Assembly (NCBI GenBank): GCA_030549905.1 | Contig: JAUQQK010000005.1 | Coordinates: 1 to 64,000 of the forward strand | From: Aquificota bacterium | GTDB taxonomy: Bacteria; Aquificota; Aquificia; Aquificales; Aquificaceae | Length of the DNA stretch: 64,000 nt | Direction of reading: 5' to 3' | Shown: piece after piece, positions 34,945 to 43,540 of the stretch | Layout of the letters: each line of letters starts with the position of its first letter | Position numbering within the stretch: position 1 is the stretch's first letter | Made by a program: the position numbers and the translations under genes | The notes under the pieces: generated by a model | Databases searched by the model: none | The model's input: the letters and a program-made list of their open reading frames with translations, nothing else | Told to the model about the DNA's origin: nothing

Positions 34945-35790
34945 CTATCTCATGCAGGTAAGGGCCTCCTCTGTAAAAAAGCCCTCAAAGACCTTGCATA
35001 CTCCACCTTCAAGGAAGACCTCCTGAAGGCTCTCGTCAAAGTCTATGCGGAGAAGCTCGCCACCCCTTGTGATAACCTCCACGGGCTTGGCCTTTACAAG
35101 ACCCTTCCTGTAAGCCACTAAGGCTGATGCGGTGGCTCCTGTGCCGCAGGCTAAGGTTTCCGCTTCCACTCCACGTTCATAGGTTCTTATCCTTATTGAG
35201 TTTTCAGAAAGAGGCTTTATAAAATTCACATTGGTGCCCTTTGGTTCAAACTCCTTATGAAACCTTATAGCCCTTCCCAGTCTTTTAACATCAAGCCCCT
35301 CAAGGTCCTCAACCACAGCCACAAAGTGCGGCACGCCCGTGTTTATAAAGCTACCCTCTATCCTCCTGCCATCCACCTCAAGAAGAAGCTCCCTGTAAGA
35401 ATGAGGTTTTGTTAGCTGAACCTTTACCCTTCTCCCACCCTCAAGCACCCATGCCCTTATCACGCCCGCAAGGGTTTCAAACCGCACCTCTTCATCCACT
35501 ATGCCCTTCTCGTAGGCAAACCTGACCGCACAGCGTGAGCCGTTCCCGCACATTTCAGCCACAGAGCCGTCTGAGTTAAAAAACTGCCATCTGAAATGGT
35601 TCTTAGGGTCTTGAGGCTCTTCTATGAGAATTAGACCGTCAGCACCTATGCCCGTATGGGGTGCACATAACCTGCTTACGAATTCTTTTATTGTCAGACC
35701 CAACCTTTCTAAGAGCTTATAAACCCTGCCATCCCTGTTGTCTATCACTATAAAATCGTTCCCAGACCCTTGCAATTTTGTGAATTCCAT
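34945..35790 (-). CDS. dapF: Diaminopimelate epimerase
   Basis: DapF interconverts LL- and meso-diaminopimelate for lysine and peptidoglycan synthesis. The two catalytic cysteines are in EMCGNGSRC (C81) and TLACGTGA. The N-terminus KLQGSGNDFIVID and GIGADGL are diagnostic. The 281-residue length is normal. The start at 35790 has TATAAT 8 bases upstream and lacks a Shine-Dalgarno sequence. It is divergent from hemE. Confidence 0.96.
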   Translation of the reverse strand: MEFTKLQGSGNDFIVIDNRDGRVYKLLERLGLTIKEFVSRLCAPHTGIGADGLILIEEPQDPKNHFRWQFFNSDGSVAEMCGNGSRCAVRFAYEKGIVDEEVRFETLAGVIRAWVLEGGRRVKVQLTKPHSYRELLLEVDGRRIEGSFINTGVPHFVAVVEDLEGLDVKRLGRAIRFHKEFEPKGTNVNFIKPLSENSIRIRTYERGVEAETLACGTGATASALVAYRKGLVKAKPVEVITRGGELLRIDFDESLQEVFLEGGVCKVFEGFFTEEALTCMR

Positions 35791-35840
35791 GCTATATTAT
35801 TATACCTCAACCCCAGCAACCCCATGGCTCACCTCCTCCT

Positions 35841-35862
35841 CGCCCCCTCCCCCAGGGGGGCG
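35841..35862. repeat. GC-rich inverted repeat between dapF and hemE
   Basis: CGCCCCC and GGGGGCG flank an 8-base C-rich loop, followed on the plus strand by AAAAA. It is not a terminator for either neighbour, since both genes point away from it. The rest of the 96-base gap carries the two start-proximal -10 boxes. Its role is unknown. Confidence 0.4.
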
Positions 35863-35886
35863 AAAAATATGCTAAGATATTAAGCC

Positions 35887-36888
35887 ATGCTGCTTTTGAA
35901 AAGCCTTAGAGGAGAAAAAATCCCTCGCTTTCCCGTATGGCTCATGCGCCAGGCGGGGAGATACATGCCAGAATATAGAGAGCTTAGGGCAAGAGAAAAA
36001 GATTTTCTGAGCTTTTGCAAGAAGGTAGAACTGGCGGTGGAGGTAAGTCTTCTTCCTGTTAAGCTCTTAGAAGTGGATGCGGTCATCATCTTTTCTGACA
36101 TTCTTGTGCCTTTAGAGCCTATGGGTGTAAAGGTGGAGTTTGTGGAGGGTGAGGGACCAAGGCTTTTCTGGAGTGGAGAGCCTGAGAGCCTGAGGAGAAT
36201 AAGCTTTGAAGAGGTAGGTTTTGTGGGTGAGGTGATAAGGGGTGTGAAGTTTCAGCTGAGGGATGTGCCGGTAATAGGCTTTAGTGGTGCTCCCTTTACG
36301 CTCATGGCTTATATGTTAGAGGGTGGCTCAGGCAAGGACTTTAAAAGAGCTAAAACCTTCATGTGGCAGGAAAGGGAAGCCTATCACAGGCTTATGAGCC
36401 TTCTGGTGGAAAACCTCATAGAATATCTTAAGGGTCAGATAAGGGCGGGTGCGGACCTCCTTCAGGTGTTTGACAGCTGGGCGATGCACATGCCCTACGA
36501 GGACTTTGAAGAATACTCAGAAAGGTATTTAAAGCCCCTCTTTGAAGAGATAAAAAAGCATTCAGACATTCCCCTCATATACTTCTTTAGAGGTTCTGCC
36601 TCCTACCTCAAAGCCCTTGAAAAGTTGCCCGTCGATTGCCTTTCGGTGGACTGGACGGTGGACCTTTTCTCCGCCATGAAGGAGAGCGAAAAAGCCTTTC
36701 AGGGAAACCTGGACCCCATGGTACTTTTCTGCGACGAGGAGACCATACGCAAAAAAACCCTTGAGTTTTTAAGATGCATACCAAGAAGGACAAAGTATAT
36801 TTTTAACTTGGGACATGGTCTTATGCCGGATATGGAGCCTTCAAAGGTGAGGCTCCTTGTGGATACGGTTAAAAGCTTCAGGCTCTGA
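35887..36888 (+). CDS. hemE: Uroporphyrinogen decarboxylase
   Basis: HemE removes four carboxyls from uroporphyrinogen III to give coproporphyrinogen III. The 333-residue TIM barrel has the substrate-binding start PRFPVWLMRQAGRYMPEYR. The catalytic Asp lies in ADAVIIFSDI-type DAVIIFSDILV, and GFSGAPFTL and NLGHGLMP are also present. TAAGAT lies 8 bases before the ATG. Its stop codon overlaps the trm1 start by one base, so the two are coupled. Confidence 0.96.
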   Translation: MLLLKSLRGEKIPRFPVWLMRQAGRYMPEYRELRAREKDFLSFCKKVELAVEVSLLPVKLLEVDAVIIFSDILVPLEPMGVKVEFVEGEGPRLFWSGEPESLRRISFEEVGFVGEVIRGVKFQLRDVPVIGFSGAPFTLMAYMLEGGSGKDFKRAKTFMWQEREAYHRLMSLLVENLIEYLKGQIRAGADLLQVFDSWAMHMPYEDFEEYSERYLKPLFEEIKKHSDIPLIYFFRGSASYLKALEKLPVDCLSVDWTVDLFSAMKESEKAFQGNLDPMVLFCDEETIRKKTLEFLRCIPRRTKYIFNLGHGLMPDMEPSKVRLLVDTVKSFRL

Positions 36889-38009
36889 TGGTGAAAGAGG
36901 GCAAGGTGCTTTTAGACCTTGAAATTCCTCAGGTGGTCTCTTCCAAGATGCAAGTCTTTTACAACCCCCATATGAGGGAAAACAGGGATTTTACACTTCT
37001 TATGCTCCTGTGCATGCCGGAGGAGGAGCTCCTTGTGTGCGACCCAATGGGTGCGAGCGGTGTAAGGGCTTTAAGGCTTCTCCTTGAAGTGCCTAAAAAC
37101 ATAAGGCTTATATACAACGACATAAGCCCAAAGGCGGTAGCATACTTTGAAGAGCTTTTAAAAAGGTACAAGGTACCTCAAGAAAGGGTTCAGATATACT
37201 CGGAGGATGCGAGCCTGCTTCTCAGAAGGCTCAGAAACCTTGATTATGTGGATATTGACCCTTTTGGTTCTCCTACTCCCTTTCTGGAAAGTGCCCTTCT
37301 GCCACTGAAAAGGCACGGGCTTCTTGCCATAACAGCCACCGACACATCCGTGCTGTCCGGCACCTACCCAAAGACCTGCCTGAGAAGGTATGGCGCTTTG
37401 CCTCTGCTTTCTTGCGAGTTCTACCATGAGGTGGGAATAAGAATATTAATAAAAAAGGTCATAGAGGAGGGTGCAAAGTTTGATTATGCCTTTAGGCCCG
37501 TTTTTTCCTATTCATACAAGCACTACTTCAGGGTCTTTTTCCGCAAGGACATAGGACCAAGAAGGGCTGACAACCTTTTAGAAAAGGTAGGATACCTCCT
37601 TTACTGCGAAAAGTGTCTTTACAGGAAGAGTGTGGCTTTAGAAGAGCTGCAGAGCAGATGCCCCTATTGTGATAACAGGCTTCTAATGGCAGGTCCCCTG
37701 TGGCTTGGAGAGCTGTGGGATAGGGAGCTTGTGGAAAGTATGTGGGAAAAGAGGGGAAGGGTGGATATATCGGAGACCACAAGCAGGCTACTCAAAAGGA
37801 TAAGACAGGAGGCAAAAGTCAATAGTGTGGGCTTTTATACCGTATCAGGTTTTTCAAAAGCCTTTAGAATAGGACAGCCTCCACCCATTGAGAGGTTTCT
37901 TGAGGTCTTTGAAGGTGTAAGAACCCACTTTACCGGTGAGGGCTTTCGCACGAGCCTTGACCATGAGGAGGTGTTAAGAAGGAGCCATGAGCTTCTACAG
38001 AGAGCTTAA
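36888..38009 (+). CDS. trm1: tRNA (guanine26-N2)-dimethyltransferase Trm1
   Basis: This SAM-dependent enzyme makes dimethylguanosine at G26 (and G27 in the Aquifex enzyme). It is common in archaea and eukaryotes but rare in bacteria. The 373-residue protein has NPHMRENRDFTL, the SAM motif CDPMGASGVRALR, the catalytic DIDPFGSP and a C-terminal zinc-type pair CEKC / CPYC. A C-terminal winged-helix-like segment follows. It starts one base inside the hemE stop and overlaps the next gene by 23 bases. It is best explained as an old transfer retained by this lineage. Confidence 0.94.
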   Translation: MVKEGKVLLDLEIPQVVSSKMQVFYNPHMRENRDFTLLMLLCMPEEELLVCDPMGASGVRALRLLLEVPKNIRLIYNDISPKAVAYFEELLKRYKVPQERVQIYSEDASLLLRRLRNLDYVDIDPFGSPTPFLESALLPLKRHGLLAITATDTSVLSGTYPKTCLRRYGALPLLSCEFYHEVGIRILIKKVIEEGAKFDYAFRPVFSYSYKHYFRVFFRKDIGPRRADNLLEKVGYLLYCEKCLYRKSVALEELQSRCPYCDNRLLMAGPLWLGELWDRELVESMWEKRGRVDISETTSRLLKRIRQEAKVNSVGFYTVSGFSKAFRIGQPPPIERFLEVFEGVRTHFTGEGFRTSLDHEEVLRRSHELLQRA

Positions 38010-38526
38010 GGGTTTTATACTGGAGCTGAAAGGAGAGGGCTTTATGCTTTCACCCAGAGACAGGCTCTTTTTGAAGCACTTGGAAGAGAGCGGTTATCCC
38101 ATAGAACTGGTGAGGGAAGCTTTAAGAAGGTTCTTTTTGTCTTATCCGCCGGAAAGAAGGAAAAAACTGCCCCTTTCCATGTGCAGGCATGAGCTGGAAA
38201 GGCTAAAAAAGCATTACATTAAAAAGGAGACCGCCGGAGACTGGAGGGAGAAGTTCAGACAAAAACTGGAGCTTGCGGAAAAGCTGTTAGGAGAGAACCT
38301 TCTTGTAGAGGAGCCAGAAGACCCCGCAAGGGCTGAAGAGCTTTTGGAGGAGCTGGAAAAGAGGGTGGCAAAGAGGCTGTGGGAAGGGCTGGAAGAGGAG
38401 GAAAAAAAGAGCCTTCTGAGAAAGTATGCCACCTTTAAGGGCGATGAGGAGCTTTTCAAACTGCTTATAAGGAGGGAGCTGCTCAAAAGAGCCGGAATTA
38501 AAAGCCTATCCCTCTTCCTGGACTGA
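37987..38526 (+). CDS. Uncharacterised helical protein downstream of trm1
   Basis: This 179-residue protein is not recognised. It is highly charged and predicted all-helical. An N-terminal segment (FYRELKGFILELKGEGFMLSPRDRLFLKHL) looks like a small helical fold, and the middle is a Glu/Lys coiled-coil-like region. There is no signal peptide, and one Cys in LSMCRHEL. It overlaps trm1 by 23 bases, with AAGGAG before its ATG, and overlaps the convergent trpE by 21. The position suggests co-expression with hemE and trm1. Confidence 0.7.
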   Translation: MSFYRELKGFILELKGEGFMLSPRDRLFLKHLEESGYPIELVREALRRFFLSYPPERRKKLPLSMCRHELERLKKHYIKKETAGDWREKFRQKLELAEKLLGENLLVEEPEDPARAEELLEELEKRVAKRLWEGLEEEEKKSLLRKYATFKGDEELFKLLIRRELLKRAGIKSLSLFLD

Positions 38527-39984
38527 TTCAGCCATGCTTACAGCTTTGATGAGCGCCTTTGCTTTATTGACCGTCTCTAACCACTCTCTTTCCGGGTCCG
38601 AGTCAGCCACCACGCCCGCGCCCGCCTGCACATAAACCTTTCCCCCCACCATAAGGGCTGTTCTTATGGCAATAGCCATATCCATGTTTCCTTCAAAGGA
38701 TATGTAGCCCACGGCGCCCGCGTATATGCCGCGCCTGTCTGGTTCTAACTCCTCTATTATCTGCATGGCTCTTACCTTCGGAGCACCGGAGACGGTCCCT
38801 GCAGGAAAGAGGGCCTTCAGCACATCCACCGCAGAAAACCCCTCCTTCAGCTCACCCACCACATCGCTCACTATGTGCATCACATGAGAATACCTTTCTA
38901 CCCTCATGAAGCCCTCCACACGAACACTGCCCGGTTTGCTCACCCTCCCCACATCGTTCCTCGCCAGGTCCACAAGCATAAGATGCTCCGCCCTTTCCTT
39001 CTGGTCAGAAAGAAGCTCCGCTTCCAGCCTTTTGTCCTCTTCCTCCGTAAGACCCCTCCTCCTTGTGCCCGCTATGGGTCTTGTCTCTATCCTTCTGCCC
39101 TCAAGCCTTACAAGCACCTCGGGAGAAGAGCCTATAACCTTTAGGTCCTGCAGGTCCATGTAATACATGTAAGGGGAGGGGTTTAAAAACCTTAAGGCTC
39201 TGTATATGCTTTCTGGCTTTCCCCCAAACTCCTTCTCAAACCTTTGAGACAGAACCACCTGAATCACATCACCCTGAGCTATATAGTCCTTAGCCTTCTC
39301 CACCGCCCTTAAGAAATCTTCCCTTGCAAAGTTAGAAAGCCACTCTTCCATCTTTGGTTCTCTGTCTGGAAAATGCAGTGGCCTTATGCAGGTGGTAAAA
39401 ACTCTCCTTCTGACTTCCTCTATCAGCCGGACCGCTCTTTCGTATTCCTTCTCTCTTCTGAAGAGAGGCACCACCACCTTAAGGCTTGAGCTAAGGTTGT
39501 CATGCACCACCACCACATCGCTCAGTAGCATAAAAAGGTCAAAGACTCCAAGCCTGTCCGGGTTTTTGTCGCCTACCGGTTCGTAGCACTTTATTACATC
39601 GTAGCCCACATAGCCCACAAACCCTCCCCAGAACCTCGGAAGGCGCGGGTCATGATAGGGCTTGAAGCTACTTATAAGTTCCTTCAGGTAGGATAGAGGC
39701 TCCTGAGCCTTAAAGAGCCTGACCTTGCCATCTTTCTTCACATAGGCTATGCCCCCCTTCCAGCGGTAAAGGAGGCTCTTAGAGAGTATAACAAAGGAGT
39801 ATCTGCCCCACTTTACACCGCCTTCTGCGCTTTCAAGGAGTATGCTGTAAGGGAAAAGCTCTTTTAGCTTGAGATAAACAGAAAGAGGTGTTTCCGTATC
39901 TGCCACAAACTCCGCAAACAGAGGCACAGGCTCATGGTGTTTGAGCAGTTCCTTTGTTTCCTGAAAGCTTAGGCTTAACTCCAC
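38506..39984 (-). CDS. trpE: Anthranilate synthase component I
   Basis: TrpE makes anthranilate from chorismate with ammonia supplied by TrpG. At 492 residues it carries the N-terminal regulatory region (ILLESAEGGVKWGRYSF, the Trp-binding LLES motif). The chorismate domain has IAQGDVIQVVLSQRF, SSPEVLVRLEGRRIETRPIAGTRRRG (20 or fewer residues each side), DLARNDVGRV and FPAGTVSGAPK. The start is GTG at 39984. No trpG is adjacent. The Trp-binding motif suggests feedback inhibition. Confidence 0.95.
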   Translation of the reverse strand: MELSLSFQETKELLKHHEPVPLFAEFVADTETPLSVYLKLKELFPYSILLESAEGGVKWGRYSFVILSKSLLYRWKGGIAYVKKDGKVRLFKAQEPLSYLKELISSFKPYHDPRLPRFWGGFVGYVGYDVIKCYEPVGDKNPDRLGVFDLFMLLSDVVVVHDNLSSSLKVVVPLFRREKEYERAVRLIEEVRRRVFTTCIRPLHFPDREPKMEEWLSNFAREDFLRAVEKAKDYIAQGDVIQVVLSQRFEKEFGGKPESIYRALRFLNPSPYMYYMDLQDLKVIGSSPEVLVRLEGRRIETRPIAGTRRRGLTEEEDKRLEAELLSDQKERAEHLMLVDLARNDVGRVSKPGSVRVEGFMRVERYSHVMHIVSDVVGELKEGFSAVDVLKALFPAGTVSGAPKVRAMQIIEELEPDRRGIYAGAVGYISFEGNMDMAIAIRTALMVGGKVYVQAGAGVVADSDPEREWLETVNKAKALIKAVSMAESVQEEG

Positions 39985-40014
39985 CCTTTATAATTTTACA
40001 GCAGGAGGCGGGTT

Positions 40015-40302
40015 ATGATAGTAAAGAAGTGTGTGGAGGGTAAGGGTTATTGCGTGGTGAGTTTTTATGTGGAAAAGCCTCATGCTCAGAAGGTGGAGCT
40101 GGTGGGTGAGTGGAAGGGCTGGGAGCCTGAAGAGATGAAGAGGAAAAGGGACGGCACCTTCTGGCTCAGCAAAAGGCTAAGAAAGGGAAGGAGCTACCGC
40201 TTTAAATACCTCATTGACGGACAGTTTTGGGAAAATGAGCTGGAAGCGGACGGGCAGGTGCCGAACCCCTTTGGCACCACCGACAGCCTCCTGATTATCT
40301 GA
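40015..40302 (+). CDS. Stand-alone glycogen-binding (CBM48 / E-set) domain protein
   Basis: This 95-residue protein is a single immunoglobulin-like domain of the isoamylase-N / AMPK-beta kind. It has VELVGEWKGWEPEEMKR, DGTFWLSKRLRKG and YRFKYLIDGQFW, ending with GTTDSLLII. Such domains bind alpha-glucans, usually fused to enzymes; here it stands alone. CAGGAGGCGGG precedes the ATG. It is divergent from trpE by 30 bases and overlaps the RND gene by 8 bases on the other strand. It could target glycogen to partner enzymes such as GlgA or the GH57 protein. Confidence 0.82.
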   Translation: MIVKKCVEGKGYCVVSFYVEKPHAQKVELVGEWKGWEPEEMKRKRDGTFWLSKRLRKGRSYRFKYLIDGQFWENELEADGQVPNPFGTTDSLLII

Positions 40303-43300
40303 GTATATCCTTCTGAACCTCTTCGGCGGTGGGAAGTTTTTCCAACCTCTTTACCTTGCTGGCATAATACAGGACGGGTATGAGAAGGAGGGTAAGGGTG
40401 GTGGAACCTACTGTGCCGAATATCAAAGATATGGCAAGCCCGTTGAAGATGGGGTCAAAGACTATCACAAAGGCACCCACAATAACCGCCACGGCGGTCA
40501 GCAGTATTGGTCTTGTCCTTATGACGCCTGCCTCCACTACCGCCAGGTGCGGTGGCACGCCGTCCCTTATCCTCTCTTCCGCAAAATCCACCAGCAGGAT
40601 GGAGTTTCTCACTATTATGCCCGCAAGGGCAATAAAGCCTATCATGGAGGTGGCGGTGAAAAACTCGCCCATTATGAGGTGTCCCGGCACAATTCCCACA
40701 AGGGTCAGAGGTATGGGAGCCATGATTATGCCGGGAATCTTAAAGTCTTTGAACCAGCCCAGTATGAGCACATACATGACGAAGAGGGCAACTGCAAAAG
40801 CCATGCCAAGGTCTCTAAAGACCTCAAGGGTTATATGCATCTCACCGTCCCACTTTACATAAATCCTGTCCTCTATGAGGGGCAGGGACATCCACAGCTC
40901 ACCCACCTGCCCGTAGGGGTTGGGAATATGCTTTATCCTGTCTCTGACATCTAAAATGCCGTAAAAGGGTGCTTCTTCCCTTCCTGCCACATCACCTATC
41001 ACATAGACCACACGTCTTAGATTTTTATGGTATATGGTGGCAGGCACCTGGTCTTCTTTTACCTCTACCAGCTCTGAAAGAGGTACTCTCTTGCCGTCTT
41101 TTGTAGGCACTTGCAAGACACTTAGCACATCTATGGTTCTATACCTTTCATCAAACCTTATGAGAATAGGCGTATGTTCCGTATCCGTATTCTGCATTAT
41201 ACTTGCCTGATAGCCTCCAAAAAGAGCCTGCATCATATAGACTATCTCCTGCTTTGTAAGTGCTGCCTGCTTTGCCCTGTCTTCCTTTACTATGAGCCTC
41301 AGCATGGGTGCGGGGTCTTCAAGGTATATGCCCTCGTCCGTTATGCTTCTACTTTCCTTGAAGGCTCTAAGCACTTCTCTGGCAAAGGCTTGCTGTTCTT
41401 TCAGGTCAGGTCCATAGACCTCCGCCACTATGGGAGACAGGACGGGAGGACCCGGTGGCACTTCTACCACCGCCACATACTTGGCACCGTATTTCTGAGC
41501 TATTCTATGCACCACGGGCCTTATCCTCTTGGCAAAGTCGTGAGACTTTTCCTCACGCTCCTTTTTGCCCACCAAATTCACCTGTATGTCTGCCAAATTA
41601 GAGTTTTGCCTAAGGTAGTAGTGCCTTACAAGACCGTTGAAGTTAAAGGGTGAGGAGGTGCCTGCATATATCTGGTAGTCGGTCACTATGGACTGTCTTG
41701 AGAGGTATTCACCTATTGCCTTGGCTGTCTCAAGGGTTCTCTCTAAGGGGGTGCCTTCTGGCATGTCAATGACTATTTGAATCTCGCTCTTGTTGTCGTA
41801 GGGTAGCATTTTGACGACCACCGCCTTTGTGATAAGAAGTCCCACCGAAAGGCCCATCAGGGCAAGGGTAAGTCCGTAGAAGGCATACCTTCTGGGTTTG
41901 CTTACAAGAAGAGGCGTTATAAGGCGTGAATATACCTTCCAGAAGGCGGTCTCCCTTATATTTATCTCATGTTTTTCGCCGTGTTCTTTGTCAAAGTCTT
42001 TTCTGAGGAATATGTAGCTTGCCCACGGGGTGATTATGAAGGCAACCAGCAGTGAGAAGAACATGGCTATAGAAGCATTTACCGGTATGGGCCTCATGTA
42101 AGGACCCATGAGACCGCTCACAAAGGCCATGGGCATGAGGGCTGCGATAACGGTAAAGGTGGCCAGAATAGTGGGGTTTCCCACCTCGTCGGTAGCCCTC
42201 ACAATAGCCTCCCTTGGAGTCTTTGCCAGCTTTAGCTCAAACCACCTGTGTATGTTTTCTACCACCACTATGGCGTCGTCCACTAAAATTCCTATGGCGA
42301 ATATGAGGGCAAAGAGAGTGACCCTGTTTAGGGTAAAGCCCAGCATCTCGCTTATAAAGAGGGCTATGGCTAAGGTAACAGGCACCGCTATGCCCACCAC
42401 AAGGGCTTCTTTTATACCAAGGGCTACCGCTATGAGGAATATGACGGAAAAGGTGGCTATAAAGAGATGTTCTAAAAGCTCGTTTGCCTTCTCTTTTGCC
42501 GTCTCTCCATAGTTTCGTGTTACGGTGATGTTAAGGTCCTTTGGAAGTATTTTACCTTTTAGATGTTCCACCAGCTCCAGGACCTCTTCCGCCACCACCA
42601 CCGCATTGGTACCCGTGCGTTTGGAAACTGCAAGCGTGACCGCAGGGTATAGCTCTCCGGGGCTGACACCCTTAATGCCCTTTTCCTCATGTTTTGGACC
42701 AAAGCCCATAAGCACATAGTCCTTTATCTCCGAGGGACCATCCACCACCTGAGCTACATCCCTCAAATAAACGGGCCTGCCGTTGAAGAAGCCAACCACT
42801 ATGCTTTCCACATCCTGCTTAGACCTCAGAAACTCTCCCGTCCTTATCACATACTCCTTTCCACCCTGCACCGCCTTACCGCTCAAAGCCTGTGCGTTGG
42901 CCGTCTGAATGAGCTGGGCTATATGAAGGGGTGAAATACCATAAGCGGAAAGTTTTTGAGGGTCAAGGACAACCCTTATTTGCCTTGGTCTTCCTCCCAC
43001 TACAAACACGTCCGCCACGTTCTGCACCTTCTTTATTTCGTTCTCTAAGGTGCCTGCCATACGCCTGAGGTCATACCAGTCGTAGTTTTTACCCCAGAGG
43101 GTCAGGGTGAGTATGGGCACATCATCTATGGATTTGGGCTTTATCAGTGGTGGAAGTATAACACCAGATGGTGCCAGGTCCATGGCGGACATCATCTTGG
43201 TGTTGAGGTCCACAAGAGCCTTTACAGGGTTTGTGCCCACGTAAAAACGTGCCGTCACCACCGCCATACCTTCCATGCTGGCAGAATATATGTATTCAAT

Positions 43301-43540
43301 ATCCTTTAGCTCCCAGAGTTTTTTCTCAAGGGGAGCCACTACCCTTCTTTCCACCTCCTCCGGCGTGGCACCCGGATAGACTATCATGATGTCTATCATG
43401 GGCACCACTATCTGAGGTTCCTCTTCCTTGGGTGTGGTAAGCACCGCAAAGAGGCCAAGAGCCAAGGAAACCATTATGAGTATGGGCGTGAGCTTGGAGT
43501 CTATGAAGTAGTGTGCCAGCCTGCCTGCAAAGCCATACAT
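40295..43540 (-). CDS. RND efflux permease (inner membrane)
   Basis: This 1081-residue proton-driven RND transporter has twelve hydrophobic segments in the 1+5+1+5 pattern and two large periplasmic loops. Family segments are VVPMIDIMIVYPGATPEEVE, PVTLAIALF, AIGILVDDAIVVVENIHR (the charged TM4 pair DD) and, in the second half, GIIVRNSILLVDF. Overall it looks closer to the cation/multidrug CzcA-AcrB branches than to SecDF. The ATG at 43540 is chosen because it follows GGAGGAAGG and overlaps the adaptor stop by one base. The substrate is unknown. Confidence 0.92.
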   Translation of the reverse strand: MYGFAGRLAHYFIDSKLTPILIMVSLALGLFAVLTTPKEEEPQIVVPMIDIMIVYPGATPEEVERRVVAPLEKKLWELKDIEYIYSASMEGMAVVTARFYVGTNPVKALVDLNTKMMSAMDLAPSGVILPPLIKPKSIDDVPILTLTLWGKNYDWYDLRRMAGTLENEIKKVQNVADVFVVGGRPRQIRVVLDPQKLSAYGISPLHIAQLIQTANAQALSGKAVQGGKEYVIRTGEFLRSKQDVESIVVGFFNGRPVYLRDVAQVVDGPSEIKDYVLMGFGPKHEEKGIKGVSPGELYPAVTLAVSKRTGTNAVVVAEEVLELVEHLKGKILPKDLNITVTRNYGETAKEKANELLEHLFIATFSVIFLIAVALGIKEALVVGIAVPVTLAIALFISEMLGFTLNRVTLFALIFAIGILVDDAIVVVENIHRWFELKLAKTPREAIVRATDEVGNPTILATFTVIAALMPMAFVSGLMGPYMRPIPVNASIAMFFSLLVAFIITPWASYIFLRKDFDKEHGEKHEINIRETAFWKVYSRLITPLLVSKPRRYAFYGLTLALMGLSVGLLITKAVVVKMLPYDNKSEIQIVIDMPEGTPLERTLETAKAIGEYLSRQSIVTDYQIYAGTSSPFNFNGLVRHYYLRQNSNLADIQVNLVGKKEREEKSHDFAKRIRPVVHRIAQKYGAKYVAVVEVPPGPPVLSPIVAEVYGPDLKEQQAFAREVLRAFKESRSITDEGIYLEDPAPMLRLIVKEDRAKQAALTKQEIVYMMQALFGGYQASIMQNTDTEHTPILIRFDERYRTIDVLSVLQVPTKDGKRVPLSELVEVKEDQVPATIYHKNLRRVVYVIGDVAGREEAPFYGILDVRDRIKHIPNPYGQVGELWMSLPLIEDRIYVKWDGEMHITLEVFRDLGMAFAVALFVMYVLILGWFKDFKIPGIIMAPIPLTLVGIVPGHLIMGEFFTATSMIGFIALAGIIVRNSILLVDFAEERIRDGVPPHLAVVEAGVIRTRPILLTAVAVIVGAFVIVFDPIFNGLAISLIFGTVGSTTLTLLLIPVLYYASKVKRLEKLPTAEEVQKDILR

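Noticed and set aside
40380-40954. Plus-strand open frames within the RND permease gene
   Set aside because: They are mirror frames of a well-supported 1081-residue transporter and show no independent coding signs.
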